A stretch of 64,000 nucleotides of DNA from Proteles cristata cristata. Lineage: Eukaryota; Chordata; Mammalia; Carnivora; Hyaenidae. Each line of letters starts with the position of its first letter. Positions within the stretch are counted from its first letter, which is position 1. A model generated the notes under the pieces. The model had not been told where the DNA came from. It was given only the letters and a program-made list of their open reading frames with translations, and made no database searches. The DNA is taken from the NCBI GenBank assembly GCA_017311185.1, contig JAESUZ010002874.1, forward strand, positions 1 to 64,000, read 5' to 3'. Of this stretch, positions 45,421 through 57,221 are shown in pieces. The position numbers were made by a program, and so were the translations under genes.

Positions 45421-48400
45421 ATGCTCAGCGTTGAGTCAGGTCAGATCCAGGGCCTTGAAACTTGGGGGACAAGGGGCGGTTCTTTAAAATAAAGGAACCC
45501 ACACCACCAACCAAGATTAGCTGCCCCCTGGCCTGTGGGCGTCGGCAGACAACCGCCCAGGAGCCCAGCTCTGGGGCCGCGGAAGTTGCGCCCCTGCTCT
45601 GTGGCCGGGAAGGGGCCCGCGGCTCCCGGCCCAGGGTTTTCCAAGTCCTCCCCGGGCGCTCCTGGCTCTCCAACAGGCACCGCACGCCGGGTTCCGGGCG
45701 GAACCCCGACAAACGCGTTCCAGGCCTTCTGTGTCTGTCGCCAACATTCCAGGCCGACCGTCCCTCTCTGCCCCGAGCTCACCTCTGGCTGCTGCTCTCA
45801 GGCTCGCGAACCGCCCCCGTTCCCCGCTTCCTGGGGGCCTCCCAGAGCTCCCTGGGCTTTACCTGGCCAGCCTTCGGGGTGCTGCCCCTCTCCCAAGAGC
45901 CCAGGTATGGGGGCCCGGGCAGGGGCGGTGGCAACCGGACTGGGCCCTCCCACTGCACCCCTGCCGCTCCCCGCGCCCTGAGGACCACCATCTTTGCCCA
46001 GCTCCGTCGGCTCCCTTGAGCTAAGCGAGGCTCCGCACCGTCTGCACCGTCCCCTGCCCACCTGCGGGCCCCTCCCTCCTCCAGAGCACCTTTCGGCCCT
46101 GTCCTGCTGGCCGGGTCCTCAGCCGGAGCCCCCCCTCCCGCCCCCACCGTCCCCCTGACCTTCTCGTACACCCGATCTGGGCTCTGCCACAGCCCGGCTC
46201 CCTCCAGGCCATGGGCACCCCCCCAAGCTCGCCCTGAAGCCACCATCTGGTCACCCTGTGACACCCCGTCCCTCTGCCGTCCCGCGCCCACCTGCCCCAC
46301 CTCGGCTCCCGGGGCAGGCCCTTCGGGCAGGGGCCGGGGGCAGGGCCCCTGTTTCCCTGCCTGAGAGAGGCTCCAAGGGTCCCGGTGGGCGCTGAGCAGG
46401 GCCTGGGGGGCAGGGAGGCAGAGCGGCCGTCTGGGCAAACTCACAGGCCGGAGGCCCGGGCGGGTGGGCTGGCCTCCGACCGCCCTCAGCAAGCCGGCCC
46501 CTCAAGGGCTGCCCGGGTCAGCGCCTGTTGAGGCCGGCGCTCTGCCCACCGGCAGCCACCCCCGTCCACACATTCACGCGCAGACACACACACGCTCCAC
46601 AGTCAGCTCTGTAGGAGCGGGTCCCGCACCCTGGCTCGCCTCCCCAGTTCCGTGCACGAGCCCCCCTTCCCACGACGCCCTCCCCCGGGGGACGCGGCCC
46701 TGAGACCACTCCCCACCCCAGTGCGGGCTCGTGTCCCACGGACTGTCCGTCACGGCCACGGCCACCCCCAAGGGCTCTTCCACAGCTCCCGTGAGCCACC
46801 ACGGGCATTCTCTGCAGCCGGCTCCCACGGGTGCCCCCCACATGCCCGCGTTGCTACGCTGCCCCTGCCCTGCCAGGCTCTTCCCCGAGCACCTTTCCTG
46901 CCCACAGCCACGGCCCGGCCTCCACCCCTGCCCTCCGGCCCTGACGCTCCGCGGCGCGCCCAGATGGCCTCCCTTCCACGCTGCCTAGGCCCTCACGAGT
47001 CACAGGCCCTGCACGCCGTCCCCCCTGCCCGCACACCCCCACCACCTCCCTCCCACGCCCAGCAGCGGCCTGAAGCACAGCGGACTGGGCGCCCCTCCCC
47101 TGTGTGACGTGGGCACGTGACTGACAGTCCCAGGGAGGCCAGACCCCTGATGACAGTTGAGCCCACACAGCAGGGGCCTGAAGGCCCCCGAGCGCAGGCC
47201 AGCGGGGGGCGGGGGGCGGGGGGGTGGCCTGGCGCAGGGCCTGGCCTGGGTCTGACCCTCCAGTCCTCGCGGACGCCCGCTCCGCAGCAGGGCCTGAGGA
47301 ACCGGAAGGCCCGCGTTCGCAGAGAGCACGCTGCGGCCAGGGGAGGGGGGAGGCGGGTCCACCCCGGCAGCCGGGTGTTCGGGGCGCCTCATGCTCCGAG
47401 AGAAGCAGGCAGAGGGCTCAGCAACTTCACAGAACTTTCCGAGGAGGGGGCTGTGCTCCGCAGGAGCCGTGAGCAGGGCGGTGCCCAGCTTCTGCCTGAC
47501 GTGGAGCAGAAACAGCTCGGCCCATGAAGCCGACCGCAGGGACCGCTAAGGCCCGAGCCGTCCCCAGAGTCGGGAGACCAGCCCCGGGGCCCCAGCACTC
47601 GGGACCTGGTGGGTGGCTGCTGGCTGGGACGCCCCTGCTCTGGGAGGGACAGAGGACGCACTGCGCATCTCCCGGGGCGGCCACTCCACGGCCCCGCACA
47701 GGACGACAATGCCCCCCCCGACGCCGCGGGCCCAGCAAGGGCAACGTGAGGGGCGCTGGTTCGGTATCTTCTGACGACAGAAGGCATCGAGTTCCTGAGG
47801 AGCAGGACGTCCAGGTGACGGAGAGGCAGGCCTGGGCGGGGCCCGGGGTGGGGAGCCTGGGCGGGCGGGGGCGCCCCCCACACAGGGGAGAACCCACCAC
47901 GGCACCTCGGTGACGGGACAGACAGATGAAAGGTTAAATGAGGTCTCGCGGAAGAGATTTAAGCCGAGTGACCACCTTTGGTGTAGAATCCTTCTAAGAA
48001 ACTGGACGCGGCAAGCTTTGCCCTGTGGACACGAGGCCGCCATACCGCCAGCTAACGGTGAGCGCTGGAGGGATAAGGAGCGAGCCGCGGACGCACCCCC
48101 CGCCCCCCCGATCTGCCGCCCCCCAGAGGGCATTCCCGGCGGGACGGGAGCCAGGAAAGCCGGCGCCGGGGGAAGTGGGCCTGTGCACCGGCCGGCTGGG
48201 CCGCCCCCCGCGTGGCCTCACAGTGGCCGAGGTTCCCCGGGAACACCGCCCCTGTCCCGCTGGGGTCTGGCGAGCACAGCGTGGCTCCCACACAAGAGCT
48301 CTCCCTTCTAGAACACAGGCCGCCGCAGGGAAGGGATCCAGGTTATCTTGTCCCCCGACATTCAGGCCCCAGAGCATGACGGTCAGAAGAGAAGTGCTCA

Positions 48401-48700
48401 AGGCGCCAGTCGACCCAGAAGCAGAGAGGACTCCACTGGGCAGCTGGCTGGGAACAGGAAAGGAGGAGCCCCGGGGACATTAGGGAGAGGGCAGGGCAGG
48501 GTGGGGGCGGGGGGGGCTGCGGGGACAGCGAGGAGGCAAGCGTCGGAGTCGCAGGAGGTTCTGGAAGCGGCCTGACTGGGCCCAGCTTTGAAGGCAGAGC
48601 TGAGCAGACAGCACAGGATGGGGCGGAGGAGAGAAGGTCTGGGAGCAGCCAGGGCTGAGTCCTCTGCACAGGACACTATGAAGCTGGGCCTGGAGAGCAC
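45421..48700. other. GC-rich unique sequence, no gene recognised
   Basis: There are overlapping open frames on both strands but no recognised protein, RNA gene or clear repeat. It lies between the two candidate ANKMY1 terminal exons. Confidence 0.35.
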
Positions 48701-48820
48701 GTCCTCGCCTGGAGGCCCCCACACCCCAGACGCGGGCTCCCCCGCTCCCCCCGGACCGTCGTCCTCGCCTGGAGGCCCCCACGCCCCAGACGCGGGCTCC
48801 CCCGCTCCCCCCGGACCATC
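48701..48820. repeat. 60-bp tandem duplication, two copies
   Basis: The segment starting gtcctcgcctggaggccccc is repeated with a period of exactly 60 bp (48701-48760 and 48761-48820), with only one difference seen in the first part of the unit (cacacc versus cacgcc) and a change at the end. The near identity implies a recent duplication. Confidence 0.95.
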
Positions 48821-49734
48821 AGAGCAGTTACTCGGGGACCCAGTCCACGTGCAGTACCAGCCAGTGCCTTTCACAGGGAAACGGAAATGCCACAGGGGCC
48901 GCAGCCTGGAGAGTCTGGGACTCGGGTGCCGTGTGCACATACGGCAGGCAGGTGGAGGGTTCCAGAGGGTTCCATCACCACTCGGCCTCTGGGGACAGTT
49001 CTTGCCGGCGGCTCTCAGATCTTAACACAATAATTCATTCCAGGCCGGTTGCAAAATTACAGGTAAAACAAAAATGCATGAAGACTGCTAGTAAAATCTG
49101 GGCCCTACGTCCTCTCCGTGTGGGGACCGCTTCCCAGACCTGCCAGCAAACCCCACCCAGGACAGGAGTTGAGGCAGCGTGAGAAACTCCATGCAGCGAA
49201 GCTCAAGCAGGGAGAAGGGCCTCCGCACAAGAGGCGGGCAGGAAGGGCGGGCATCTCCAGTAACAGACCAGGAAAAGCCCAATCGCGCCATCGCGTGCGC
49301 AGAGGACCGCCCGCAGGCCCCAGGCGCCCCAGGCACAGACCTGCTCACGAGCCTCGCGAGGAGGCTGAGAGAACGAGGCTGAAGACGGGAGCGCTCCGAA
49401 ACGCTAGAAGCTGCCTCTGTGAACGCGGCGTGGAGCGTGGCAGCGGGCGTCGCTCACCAGTGAGCCCCGAAACCACTGGGCGCCACATGCGGCCGCGCCC
49501 TCGCGGGAAGGGCAGGGAGCACGCGGCGCATCCGGCAGGCAGCCTCAGGTCACAGAATGAACCATTTAATGAAAAACAAATGGAAGGACACAGGAAAAAA
49601 ATCCGTGTGCCCACGCGTGGGTGTGCATGCGCGCGTGCACCTGTGCACAGATTAAAATCTGGTATGTTTGGGTTTATCCTTGAGCAGTAAGACTAGGGGT
49701 ATTTTCAACGTTTTCATTATTGTGTTCTTCTAAA
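48821..49734. other. unique sequence with AT-richer patches
   Basis: No gene is recognised. Patches near 49025-49100 and 49545-49734 are AT-richer and may be old retrotransposon remnants that I cannot assign. Confidence 0.35.
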
Positions 49735-49860
49735 CATTTTTTTTACGTTTTTGAGAGAAAGAGTGTGAGCGGGGGAGGGTCAGAGAGAGAAGACGACGGA
49801 ATGGGAAGCAGCTCCAGGCTCTGAGCTGTCAGCACAGAACCCGACGCGGGGCTCGAACCT
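49735..49860 (-). repeat. 5'-truncated-looking CAN SINE (partial copy)
   Basis: A reverse-oriented felid SINE containing the GA-rich part, ctccaggctctgagctgtca and the B-box region (ggggctcgaacc). It stops there: the tRNA-like start of the element is missing. Confidence 0.88.
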
Positions 49861-49959
49861 GTCTTCATTCGGGGAAAGTTATGTTGCAGAAAACTTTTAA
49901 CGCACAGCTAGATGTGTGGTTACGTTTGGAATCCACAGATCACGCTCCCACTTTCAGAT

Positions 49960-50105
49960 TGTGTGGTGGGTGTGGGTTGTGTGCTGTGTGTACTGTGCGC
50001 GTGTGTGACGTTCGCGCGCTGCGGGTGGTGTGCAGCTCGCGCGTGCATGGGGTGCGCGTGTGCGGTGTGTGGTGTGGGCGGTGTGGCTGTGATGCACACA
50101 CATGG
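49960..50105. repeat. TG-rich low-complexity tract
   Basis: An irregular series of tgtg, gcgcg and tgtggtg motifs over about 145 bp. It looks like an old (TG)n microsatellite interrupted by CpG-containing variants. Confidence 0.7.
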
Positions 50106-50711
50106 CACTGGAGGAGGTGGTGCCAATGGTCATTTCCGGGTTTGGGGATAATCGTCACTTAATCTTCTCTTGCTTTTGTGTATAGATCGTTCACTAGACG
50201 TTCACAACTAAGACGCGCTGTTAGGAGGATCTTCTGGCCTCGCAGACGCCAGCGGCCCCTGGTCCCCTGCCTCCGGTGCTGCCTGCCGCCAGGACGGGCT
50301 GACACCGAGCTGCACTCGGGGTCCTTTCTCCTCCCGCTAGGTGCTTCCTCAGGCCTCCAGGGCCCCCCCGGGAGCCCCCAGCCAGCTCTGCACTAAGGGG
50401 CCCCAGCTTTGACGAGGGATCAGGGAAATCAGGCAAAACCAGGGCCTTGCTGGGGCGCCCGCACAGGCTCAGTCCCCCCGCCCCGCCCCGCCCCCGCCGC
50501 CGCCTGCACATGCCACCACCCGAGTGCTCGGAGGAGTCACACCCCAGTCCTCAGACCTCACTGCCCCTTCCTCCCACGCCCTCCACGAAAGCAGCCCCAC
50601 CACCCACGGCCCAGCGTCGCCGCAGCCACGCCGCTGACTCACAGGCACCCCCACAACCGCCTCCATCTCAGTCACAGGTAACTTCCACGTGCAGGGTCCC
50701 CCAGAGCACAC

Positions 50712-50715
<4 letters not shown>

Positions 50716-50746
<31 letters not shown>
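50716..50746. repeat. (AC)n microsatellite, about 15 units
   Basis: An uninterrupted run of ac dinucleotides, likely polymorphic in length. Confidence 0.95.
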
Positions 50747-50752
<6 letters not shown>

Positions 50753-51055
50753 GGCAAATGTGCACGGAAGACATGAACCCCCTGCACACAGGGGGGACAG
50801 GGAGCCGGGAGCCTCTGTGCAGGAACCGAACCGATAGAGTCCGGGCTGGGAGCTCCGAGGAAGCCCCCAAACACGCCCCCCGCCCCCCGGAGGCGCAGGA
50901 GTGACCTTCCCACGGGCATCTCTGGACGGCGCTCCAGTCCTGACCCTCCTCCACAGACGCCGGGCAGGGGCGCCCGGGCCCTCGGAAGCTCTGGGATTGT
51001 GTGCGTCAGGGCGGAGCAAGGCAGAAAGGGTTAAAAGGCTCCCCAGTGGGGCCGC

Positions 51056-51061
51056 TTTATT
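51056..51061 (-). terminator. ANKMY1: ANKMY1 proximal poly(A) signal
   Basis: The plus strand gccgctttattgcgaggc is the reverse complement of AATAAA. It lies about 155 bp after the stop codon at 51214 and gives the proximal ANKMY1 terminal exon a short 3' UTR. Confidence 0.8.
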
Positions 51062-51213
51062 GCGAGGCCGGGAAGGACACACGGCCACGCACAGCCCTGT
51101 GGGTACAGGCCCCTGCCCCAGGCCAGAGGACTCTGGGGCCAGGAGCCTGCAGGCGGCCCCGAGGGTGGGACCCGCCGCAGCGCAGGCCCTCCCAGGCCTC
51201 CGGCATTGCGCTG

Positions 51214-51269
51214 TCACTGCGACTCTTCCCCCCGCTGCATGTCCTCCAGGCGGGCCCCTGGGCAAGGCG
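51214..51269 (-). CDS. ANKMY1: ANKMY1 last coding exon (proximal)
   Basis: The acceptor ctccctgcag precedes a short coding stretch that, in the phase left by the MYND exon, reads (A)PCPGARLEDMQRGEESQ and stops at 51214-51216. A poly(A) signal follows at 51061. The short tail after the MYND finger agrees with my memory that the finger lies close to the C-terminus of human ANKMY1, but the tail sequence itself I cannot verify. Confidence 0.7.
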
Positions 51270-51916
51270 CTGCAGGGAGGAGGGAGGTGAGGGCCTGGGC
51301 CTCTCCAGGGAGGCTGAAGCACAGGCCCGCTGCAGGGGTGCCCGCGCCCCGGGCCCTGCCAGCCTGCTGCCGCCTGGGACACGGCGCCCCCCGCCGCACG
51401 CGGGGCGACAAGAACCCCCCCCATGCCAGGCCTGGCTTCGTGCTTGCACACGTATGGCGTGCATGGCAACGGTTGAGTGGGAGCCGTAACAGCTCTCCAG
51501 AGAGGGGCTTCCCAGCCTGGGGTCCCCATGTCTTGTGCGCAGCCAGGCACACCCCACGGGAGGGGCCTGCCGGTGAAACCCCCACTGTACACAGGTGACT
51601 GTGGAGGACAGAGAGCCACGGGCCCAAGGGCGGGGGTCAGCCCAGCCTCTCTGTCCGTCCACACCAAAGACAGGCTCAGGGAAAGGGCGCCCTGCCCCTC
51701 CCCCACCTGGTCAAGGGCCAGCGGACGAGTGTGCGCACAGCTGTGCTCACCACCGGCCCCGCAGGGTAGTGGCGCCATGGTGAGGGGTCACCACCCACAA
51801 GCCTGCAGCTCCTCCTCAGGTCATCCCAAAGGAAGGGATGTGGGGAGGGGAGGCTAGGAGGAACCTTCCAGAAGCAGCACCAAGGCCAAATGCCCTATGA
51901 TCCAAAAACCAGTGCC

Positions 51917-52615
51917 CACCAGGACCCCCACATGTGTCCAGAGGAGCTCCCACGTGTCCAGCGGAGCCTGTGTCCAGCGTGTCCAGCGGAGCCCCACGTG
52001 TCCAGCGGGAGCCCCCACGTGTCCAGAGGAGCCCCCTATGGGGCCCCCAGTGTCCAGAGAGGGCCCCATGTGTCCAGCGGAGCCCCCACGTGATGTCCGG
52101 AGTGTCCAGGGAGCCCCCACGTGTCCAGAGGGCCCCTTGCGTGTCCAGCGTGTCAGCGGAGCCCCCACGTGTCCAGAGGAGCCCCTATGTGTCCAGCGGA
52201 GCCCCACGTGTCAGCGTGTCCAGTCACACATCTAGCGGAGCCCTATGTGTCCAGAGGAGCCCCCACGTGTCCAGCGGGAGCCCCACGTGTCCAGCGGAGC
52301 CCCTATGTGTCCAGCGGAGCCCCCCACGTGTCCAGCGGGAGCCCCCACGTGTCAGAGGAGCCCCACGTGTCCAGCGGAGCCCCCACGTGTCCAGAGGAGA
52401 CCCCACGTGTCCAGAGGAGCCCCCTATGTGTGTCCAGAGGAGCCCCTATGTGTCACGTCTACGTGTCCAGCGGAGCCCCCACGTACAGAGGAGCCCATGT
52501 GTCAGCGGAGCCCCACGTGTCCAGAGACCCCACGTGTCCAGAGGAGCCCCCACGTGTCCAGAGGAGCCCCCACGTGTCCAGAGGAGCCCCCACAGGTCTA
52601 GAAGAGCCCTCACGC
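51917..52615. repeat. minisatellite, 20-bp unit with CACGTG E-boxes
   Basis: About 33 copies of a roughly 20-bp unit typified by cacgtgtccagcggagcccc fill about 700 bp of the ANKMY1 intron between the MYND exon and the proximal last exon. At least 18 units carry the full CACGTG palindrome; others have CTATGTG or CATGTG variants. Sub-types with agagg and agcgg alternate, showing expansion by unequal exchange. The plus strand stays open for 346 codons because the unit lacks stops; this is not a gene. Confidence 0.94.
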
Positions 52616-52885
52616 CGTGTCCCGTGGAGCCCCAGGGATCACGTCCCAGTTCTGTGGAGCCCAGGCTCTGCCCACCTCCGGGGAGTCATGGTCCCATGAC
52701 GCCTGGAGAAGAACCAGGTGGGCTCAGTGCCCTCCCTGTCTACACAACAGGCCCATCTGGGAACTCTGGAAAGTGGCTTGAATCCGAGCGATTTCAGGGC
52801 ATAAAGGACGCCCTCACTCAGCCGCCCCCAGGCCGGCGCCCAAGCCCTCGCACACGGCAGGCAGCCGCCCAGCAGCCGGACTCAC

Positions 52886-53046
52886 CGATGGCCGCCAGGC
52901 TGCCGCAGGCCCCCTTGTGGAAGTCGCCCCAGGCCTTGGTCTTGCAGTACTTGCTGCAGGTCAGGATCCCGTAGCAGCGGGCGCAGGGCACGAGGCGCAC
53001 CCCGACCGAGCGGCCGCACTGGTAGCAGAACTTGAAGAAGGGGATC
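52886..53046 (-). CDS. ANKMY1: ANKMY1 MYND zinc-finger exon
   Basis: The exon encodes [20 protein letters not shown] and continues [20 protein letters not shown] then [13 protein letters not shown]. The zinc ligands of a MYND finger are all present: C-x2-C, C-x2-C, C-x3-C and H-x3-C. MYND fingers bind proline-rich peptide motifs in partner proteins. The acceptor is cttgcag|ga and the donor atcg|gtgagt, leaving phase 1. Confidence 0.95.
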
Positions 53047-53791
53047 CTGCAAGGGAGCCCCGCTGCCTGCCATCCGTGGCCGACCCACCCCGAGCCCCGG
53101 GACCCTCCTGCTGTCCCCGCCGGAGCCACCACCCTCCACACAGGTGGCCACTCCCACGTGGACACACGTCCAGCACAGGGCTACTCACAACAGGAGGCGC
53201 ACGCTCTGCCACCGGAGTGCTCGCGCCAGGGCCACACGGGTGGCGCGGCCATGGCGTCACGGACCCTCGTGCACCACGCCATGGGGCACACGTGGGACTG
53301 GGGGTCCCTGGCGCGCCCGGGCTCTGCCTCAGGAGGAAGACGAGCCCCCAAGTGGACGCACCCCCCGGCCTGTCCCCGCTCATCACTCCACTGCACCCAC
53401 CAGGCATCACTGGCAGGCAGCTTCCAGAACACCCACAAGGATAATAAGGTGCACACGTCTACAGAGACTGTTCCGGAACAGCAAGGTGGTTGCAAAGCCG
53501 TGACCCGGAGGAGGAGCCGGCAGGGGAGGGGCCCGGGAGGGGCGTGGGGCACCGGGCAGTGCGTCCACTGAGCCCGCTGACATGTCTTCGGGAGCGGAGC
53601 CTAGGCTCACACCCTGCTGGGCCACTCGGGAGTGCACCTGTGACCCCATCCGCCACCCCGTCTCCGCCCGCAGCCACGGCCTGGGAGCTGGTCACGGTGC
53701 TCGGGGCTCAGACGGAACAACGCTGTCCCGGGCAGGGGGCTCGGGCGGGTCACAGGGCCCAGCCCACGGCCACCCTCAGCCAGCCACTCAC
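53047..53791 (-). other. ANKMY1: ANKMY1 intron before the MYND exon
   Basis: A 745-bp intron of unique sequence with no recognised feature. Confidence 0.6.
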
Positions 53792-53870
53792 CGCTCCTGC
53801 TCCTCCACGTGCAGTGGCTTGGACAGGCTCTCTCTTTTCCGCTTCAGCCTGTGGTAGGCGGTCAGCTCCG
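53792..53870 (-). CDS. ANKMY1: ANKMY1 linker exon
   Basis: A 79-nt exon encodes AELTAYHRLKRKRESLSKPL followed by HVEEQER, a basic linker between the ankyrin region and the MYND finger. Acceptor gtgcag|cg and donor gagcg|gtgagt; it joins in phase with both neighbours. Confidence 0.9.
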
Positions 53871-54685
53871 CTGCACGGACAGAGAAGGACCTCACTCACC
53901 ATGGGTCCCCCTGGTCGCGCCGTGGCGCCCTGGGGTGCAAGGAGCCCCGAGCTGCCCGCCCTCCTGCCGGGAGAACAGTCCCCGTACTGCAGGGAACTGG
54001 GGGGGACCCCAAGCCTTCACCGCCCTGAGGAAAGTCCGAGGAGCCAGGGCGGAGCCTGGGGCCGTTGGGGGGAGTCCACAGCCTCTGGGGAGGGGCCTCC
54101 CCTTGGACACACATCTGCAGCCTCTGGGCACCCCCCCACCCCCCCGCCTCTTTGTCATCAGCCGGCTCAGTGAACGACGTTAAAAGGCCACTGGGCTTCT
54201 TCGTCCTTGACCAGCTCACGACAGTCTCTAGAGCGGACACTCCCGGTTCTGCGGCCCGGCAGCCGGCAGCAGGACACACAGGGGCCGGGGGGCCAGAGGC
54301 CGCGACCCCCTGGTTACTGCTGGGGTCCACTGCACCCTCCACCCTCCTCTCCGCACACGGCACATCAGCCCTCCCCAGGAAGGCCGTCTACCCTCTAATT
54401 CAGCAGGGGCCCCACAGACACCTGCTGGCCACCTCCCTCCCCCACCCTTCCTGTGCCCACCAGCACCCAGGGCTGCACCCCACTGCTAGGGCGGGTAGAG
54501 CATGGGCCCAGGACAGTGCGCACGAGTCAAAGCCATCGTCGTGAAGACCACATGGCACCAGCAGAGGTGACAAGGCAGAGACGGACACGGATCCCATGGT
54601 GCCACGGCATCACGGTCACCTCCTTCAAAGGACACGGACAGTGGAAAGAGCACCTCTTTGTTACAGTGCTGGGCTCGTTAACACC
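53871..54685 (-). other. ANKMY1: ANKMY1 intron, unique part
   Basis: No gene or clear repeat before the L1 begins. Confidence 0.4.
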
Positions 54686-55083
54686 TTGCGGACATCGGCT
54701 TCACGTTCCATCCAATCCATGCGTTTAAGTGCACGAGTTAGCGGCCATCAGTTCATCCGCAGGTGCGCAGCCACCCCTGCGACCAGGGCTCCAACGTGCC
54801 CGTCACTCCAGCCCGGTGACCTCCGGCCCCGACTCCCCAGCCCTCCAGGCCCAGCGGCCACCGAGCCACTCTGTCTCTCCGTATTCGCCCAGTTTGGACA
54901 TTTCACGTGAATGAAATCATACGGTCTGTGCGTGGGCTCTGGGGCCAGATTCTTTTGCTTAAAACAATGTTTTTGAGGTTCGTCCATGTTACAGCACGTG
55001 TGGGCGCTTCACCCCGTGTCAGTGCTTCAATCCTTTTCACAGACGAATAACATTCCATCAAATGGCTGTGCCGCGATGTGTTT

Positions 55084-55128
55084 ATCCATCCATCCATCCA
55101 TCCATCCATCCATCCATCCATCCATCCG
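55084..55128. repeat. (ATCC)n microsatellite, about 11 units
   Basis: An uninterrupted atcc tetranucleotide run grown inside the L1 copy. Confidence 0.96.
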
Positions 55129-55528
55129 GTGATGGATCCTGGGTTGCTTCCATCCTTTGGTTTTTATCAACAACGCTGCTGCAGTCAGTGGAGCACAAGT
55201 TTTGGGTGGACTTATGTTCTCACTTCCCTCGAGTTTCTACCTGGGAGTGGCATTGCTGGGTCATACGGTGACTGCACGATCAGCATGAGGCTGCGCCACA
55301 TCGTGTTCCCACCAGCGCCGTGCGAGGGCTCCACCTGCTGCATGTCCTCACCAACACACGCTGTGTTTTGATTACAGTCATCCCGGGGGCTGGAGAGCGG
55401 TCATCCCAGTGCGGTCTGACCTGTACCTCACTGATAACTAATGATGTTGAGCATCTTTTCATGTGCTTATTGCCCATTTGTGTATCTTTCTTTGGAGAGA
55501 TTCCTATTTATACTCTGTGTCCATTTTT

Positions 55529-55745
55529 TTAAAAATACGTTAACGTTTATTTTTGAGAGAGAGACACACAGACAAAGTGCAAGTGGGGGAGGGTCAGAGA
55601 GAGAGGGAGACACAGAATCTGAAACAGGCTCCAGGCCCTGAGCTGTCAGCACAGAGCCCGACGCGGGGCTCGAACCCACCAACCGTGAGATCGTGACCTG
55701 AGCGGAAGTCAGATGCTTAACATACTAAGTCACCAGGGTGCCCCT
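55529..55745 (-). repeat. CAN SINE inserted in L1
   Basis: A reverse-oriented felid SINE with a GA-rich stretch, ccctgagctgtcagcacaga, a reverse B box and end accagggtgcccc. Flanking tgtccatttt and tgttcatttt is an imperfect target-site duplication. Confidence 0.93.
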
Positions 55746-56580
55746 GTTCATTTTGAATTCAGTTATTTGTCTTTATTATGGAGATCTACAATTTTTCAAT
55801 GTACTCTACATACCATTATATCTCCCACACTGTCAGTTGTCTTTTCATTTTCTTGATAGTGTCCTTTGAAGCACAAATGTTTTTAATTTTGATGAAATCC
55901 AATTTATTCATTTTTTCTTTCGTCGCTTATGCTCTTGGTGTCACACCTAGGACCTCACTGCAAGTCCGAGGATAGTAAGATTTGTCCCTAAGTTTCCTTT
56001 GATGGAAATTTATAGACTAAGTGCTTACATTTAGGTCTTCAATGCAAATTGAATTAAATCTGGTATGTGGTGGGAGGCAGGGCCAAGCCTCGTTCTAGGC
56101 TGTCTGGATGGCCAGCCGCCCCAGCGCTGTTTACTGAGAAGTCTCAGCTCTTTAAAAGGCCTCGGCATGCTTGCTGCATTCACTGACACACACGTGGGTC
56201 TGGTTCCGGTGTGTTCTAGCGTGTTCTAGCCCATCATTTGTACACTTCACGCCAGGGCCTCACCGTATGTGCTGTCGTTTTGCAGCAGTAAGTTTGTCGT
56301 TTTGAATTTAGAAAGTAAATGAGTCCTTCAAGTTTGCTCTTTTCTTTCGAGATTGCTACAGCTATTCCGGGACCTTTGAATTTTGAAATCAGCTTCTCAA
56401 TTCGTGCAAAGTGGACAACGGGATTCCGACAAGACGTCCTTCTGCTCGGGGAGGCTTCCTTTCACGTCGGCAGCGCGGCTCTCAGCGGGTAAGTTCTGCA
56501 CAGCTTTCGTTAAATGTATTAATAAGCATTTTATTCTTACTGATACTGTAAATGAAGCTGTTTTTTAAATCTCATTTATG

Positions 56581-56797
56581 AGGGGCGCCTGGGGGGCTCA
56601 GTCGGTTGAGCGTCCGACTTCGGCTCAGGTCATGATCTCACAGTCGTGGGTTCGAGCCCCGCGTCGGGCTCTGTGCTGACAGCTCGGAGCCCGGCGCCTG
56701 CTTCGTATTCTGTGACTCCCTCTCTGACCCTCCGCTGCTCACGCTCTGTCCCACTCTCTCAAAAATAAAAATTAAGAATGTAAAATTAAAAAAAATA
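56581..56797 (+). repeat. CAN SINE inserted in L1
   Basis: A forward felid SINE beginning aggggcgcctggggggctca with B box ggttcgagcc and an A-rich tail. Target-site duplication ttttaaatctcattt (56563-56577) and ttttaatctcatttt (56798-56812). Confidence 0.95.
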
Positions 56798-56992
56798 TTT
56801 TAATCTCATTTTCGCTTTGCTTGGTGCGACTTGTGGACATACCCTGGATGTTTGTGCGCTGATCTCATATCCTGCAACCTACTGAGCACATTCCTTAGTT
56901 ACAACAGTGTAACAGAGTTCCATTTATGTTAATGTTGTTCATAATGTATTATAATGTTAATATTTACTTAGCCTACCAATTTTTTGTTTTAA

Positions 56993-57221
56993 GGGTTTTA
57001 TTTGTTTTGTCTTGTTTTTAGATAGAGAAGGCCAGCAGGGGAAGAGCACAGGGAAGGAGAGAGAGAGAGAGATGGAGGGAGAGAGAGGGAGAGAGAGAAT
57101 CTTGAGCAGGCGCCACACTCAGCAGAGCCCAATGCGGGGCTGGATCCCACGACCCTGGGATCATGACCTGAGCTGAAATCAAGAGCAAGACACTCAGCCA
57201 ACTGAGCCACCCCGGTGCCCC
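56993..57221 (-). repeat. older CAN SINE inserted in L1
   Basis: Reverse orientation. The GA-rich part is long (gagagagagatggagggaga) and the tRNA part is an older type (ggctggatcccacgaccctg), ending gagccaccccggtgcccc. It is more diverged than its neighbours. Confidence 0.9.

Noticed and set aside
45779..46492. 237-codon minus-strand frame between the two candidate ANKMY1 ends
   Set aside because: No domain recognised and composition is that of random GC-rich DNA; a short stretch resembling coding sequence has only a weak donor.
51897..52974. CRISPR-like array of short repeats
   Set aside because: The repeats are directly tandem with no unique spacers, and the genome is mammalian; it is a minisatellite.
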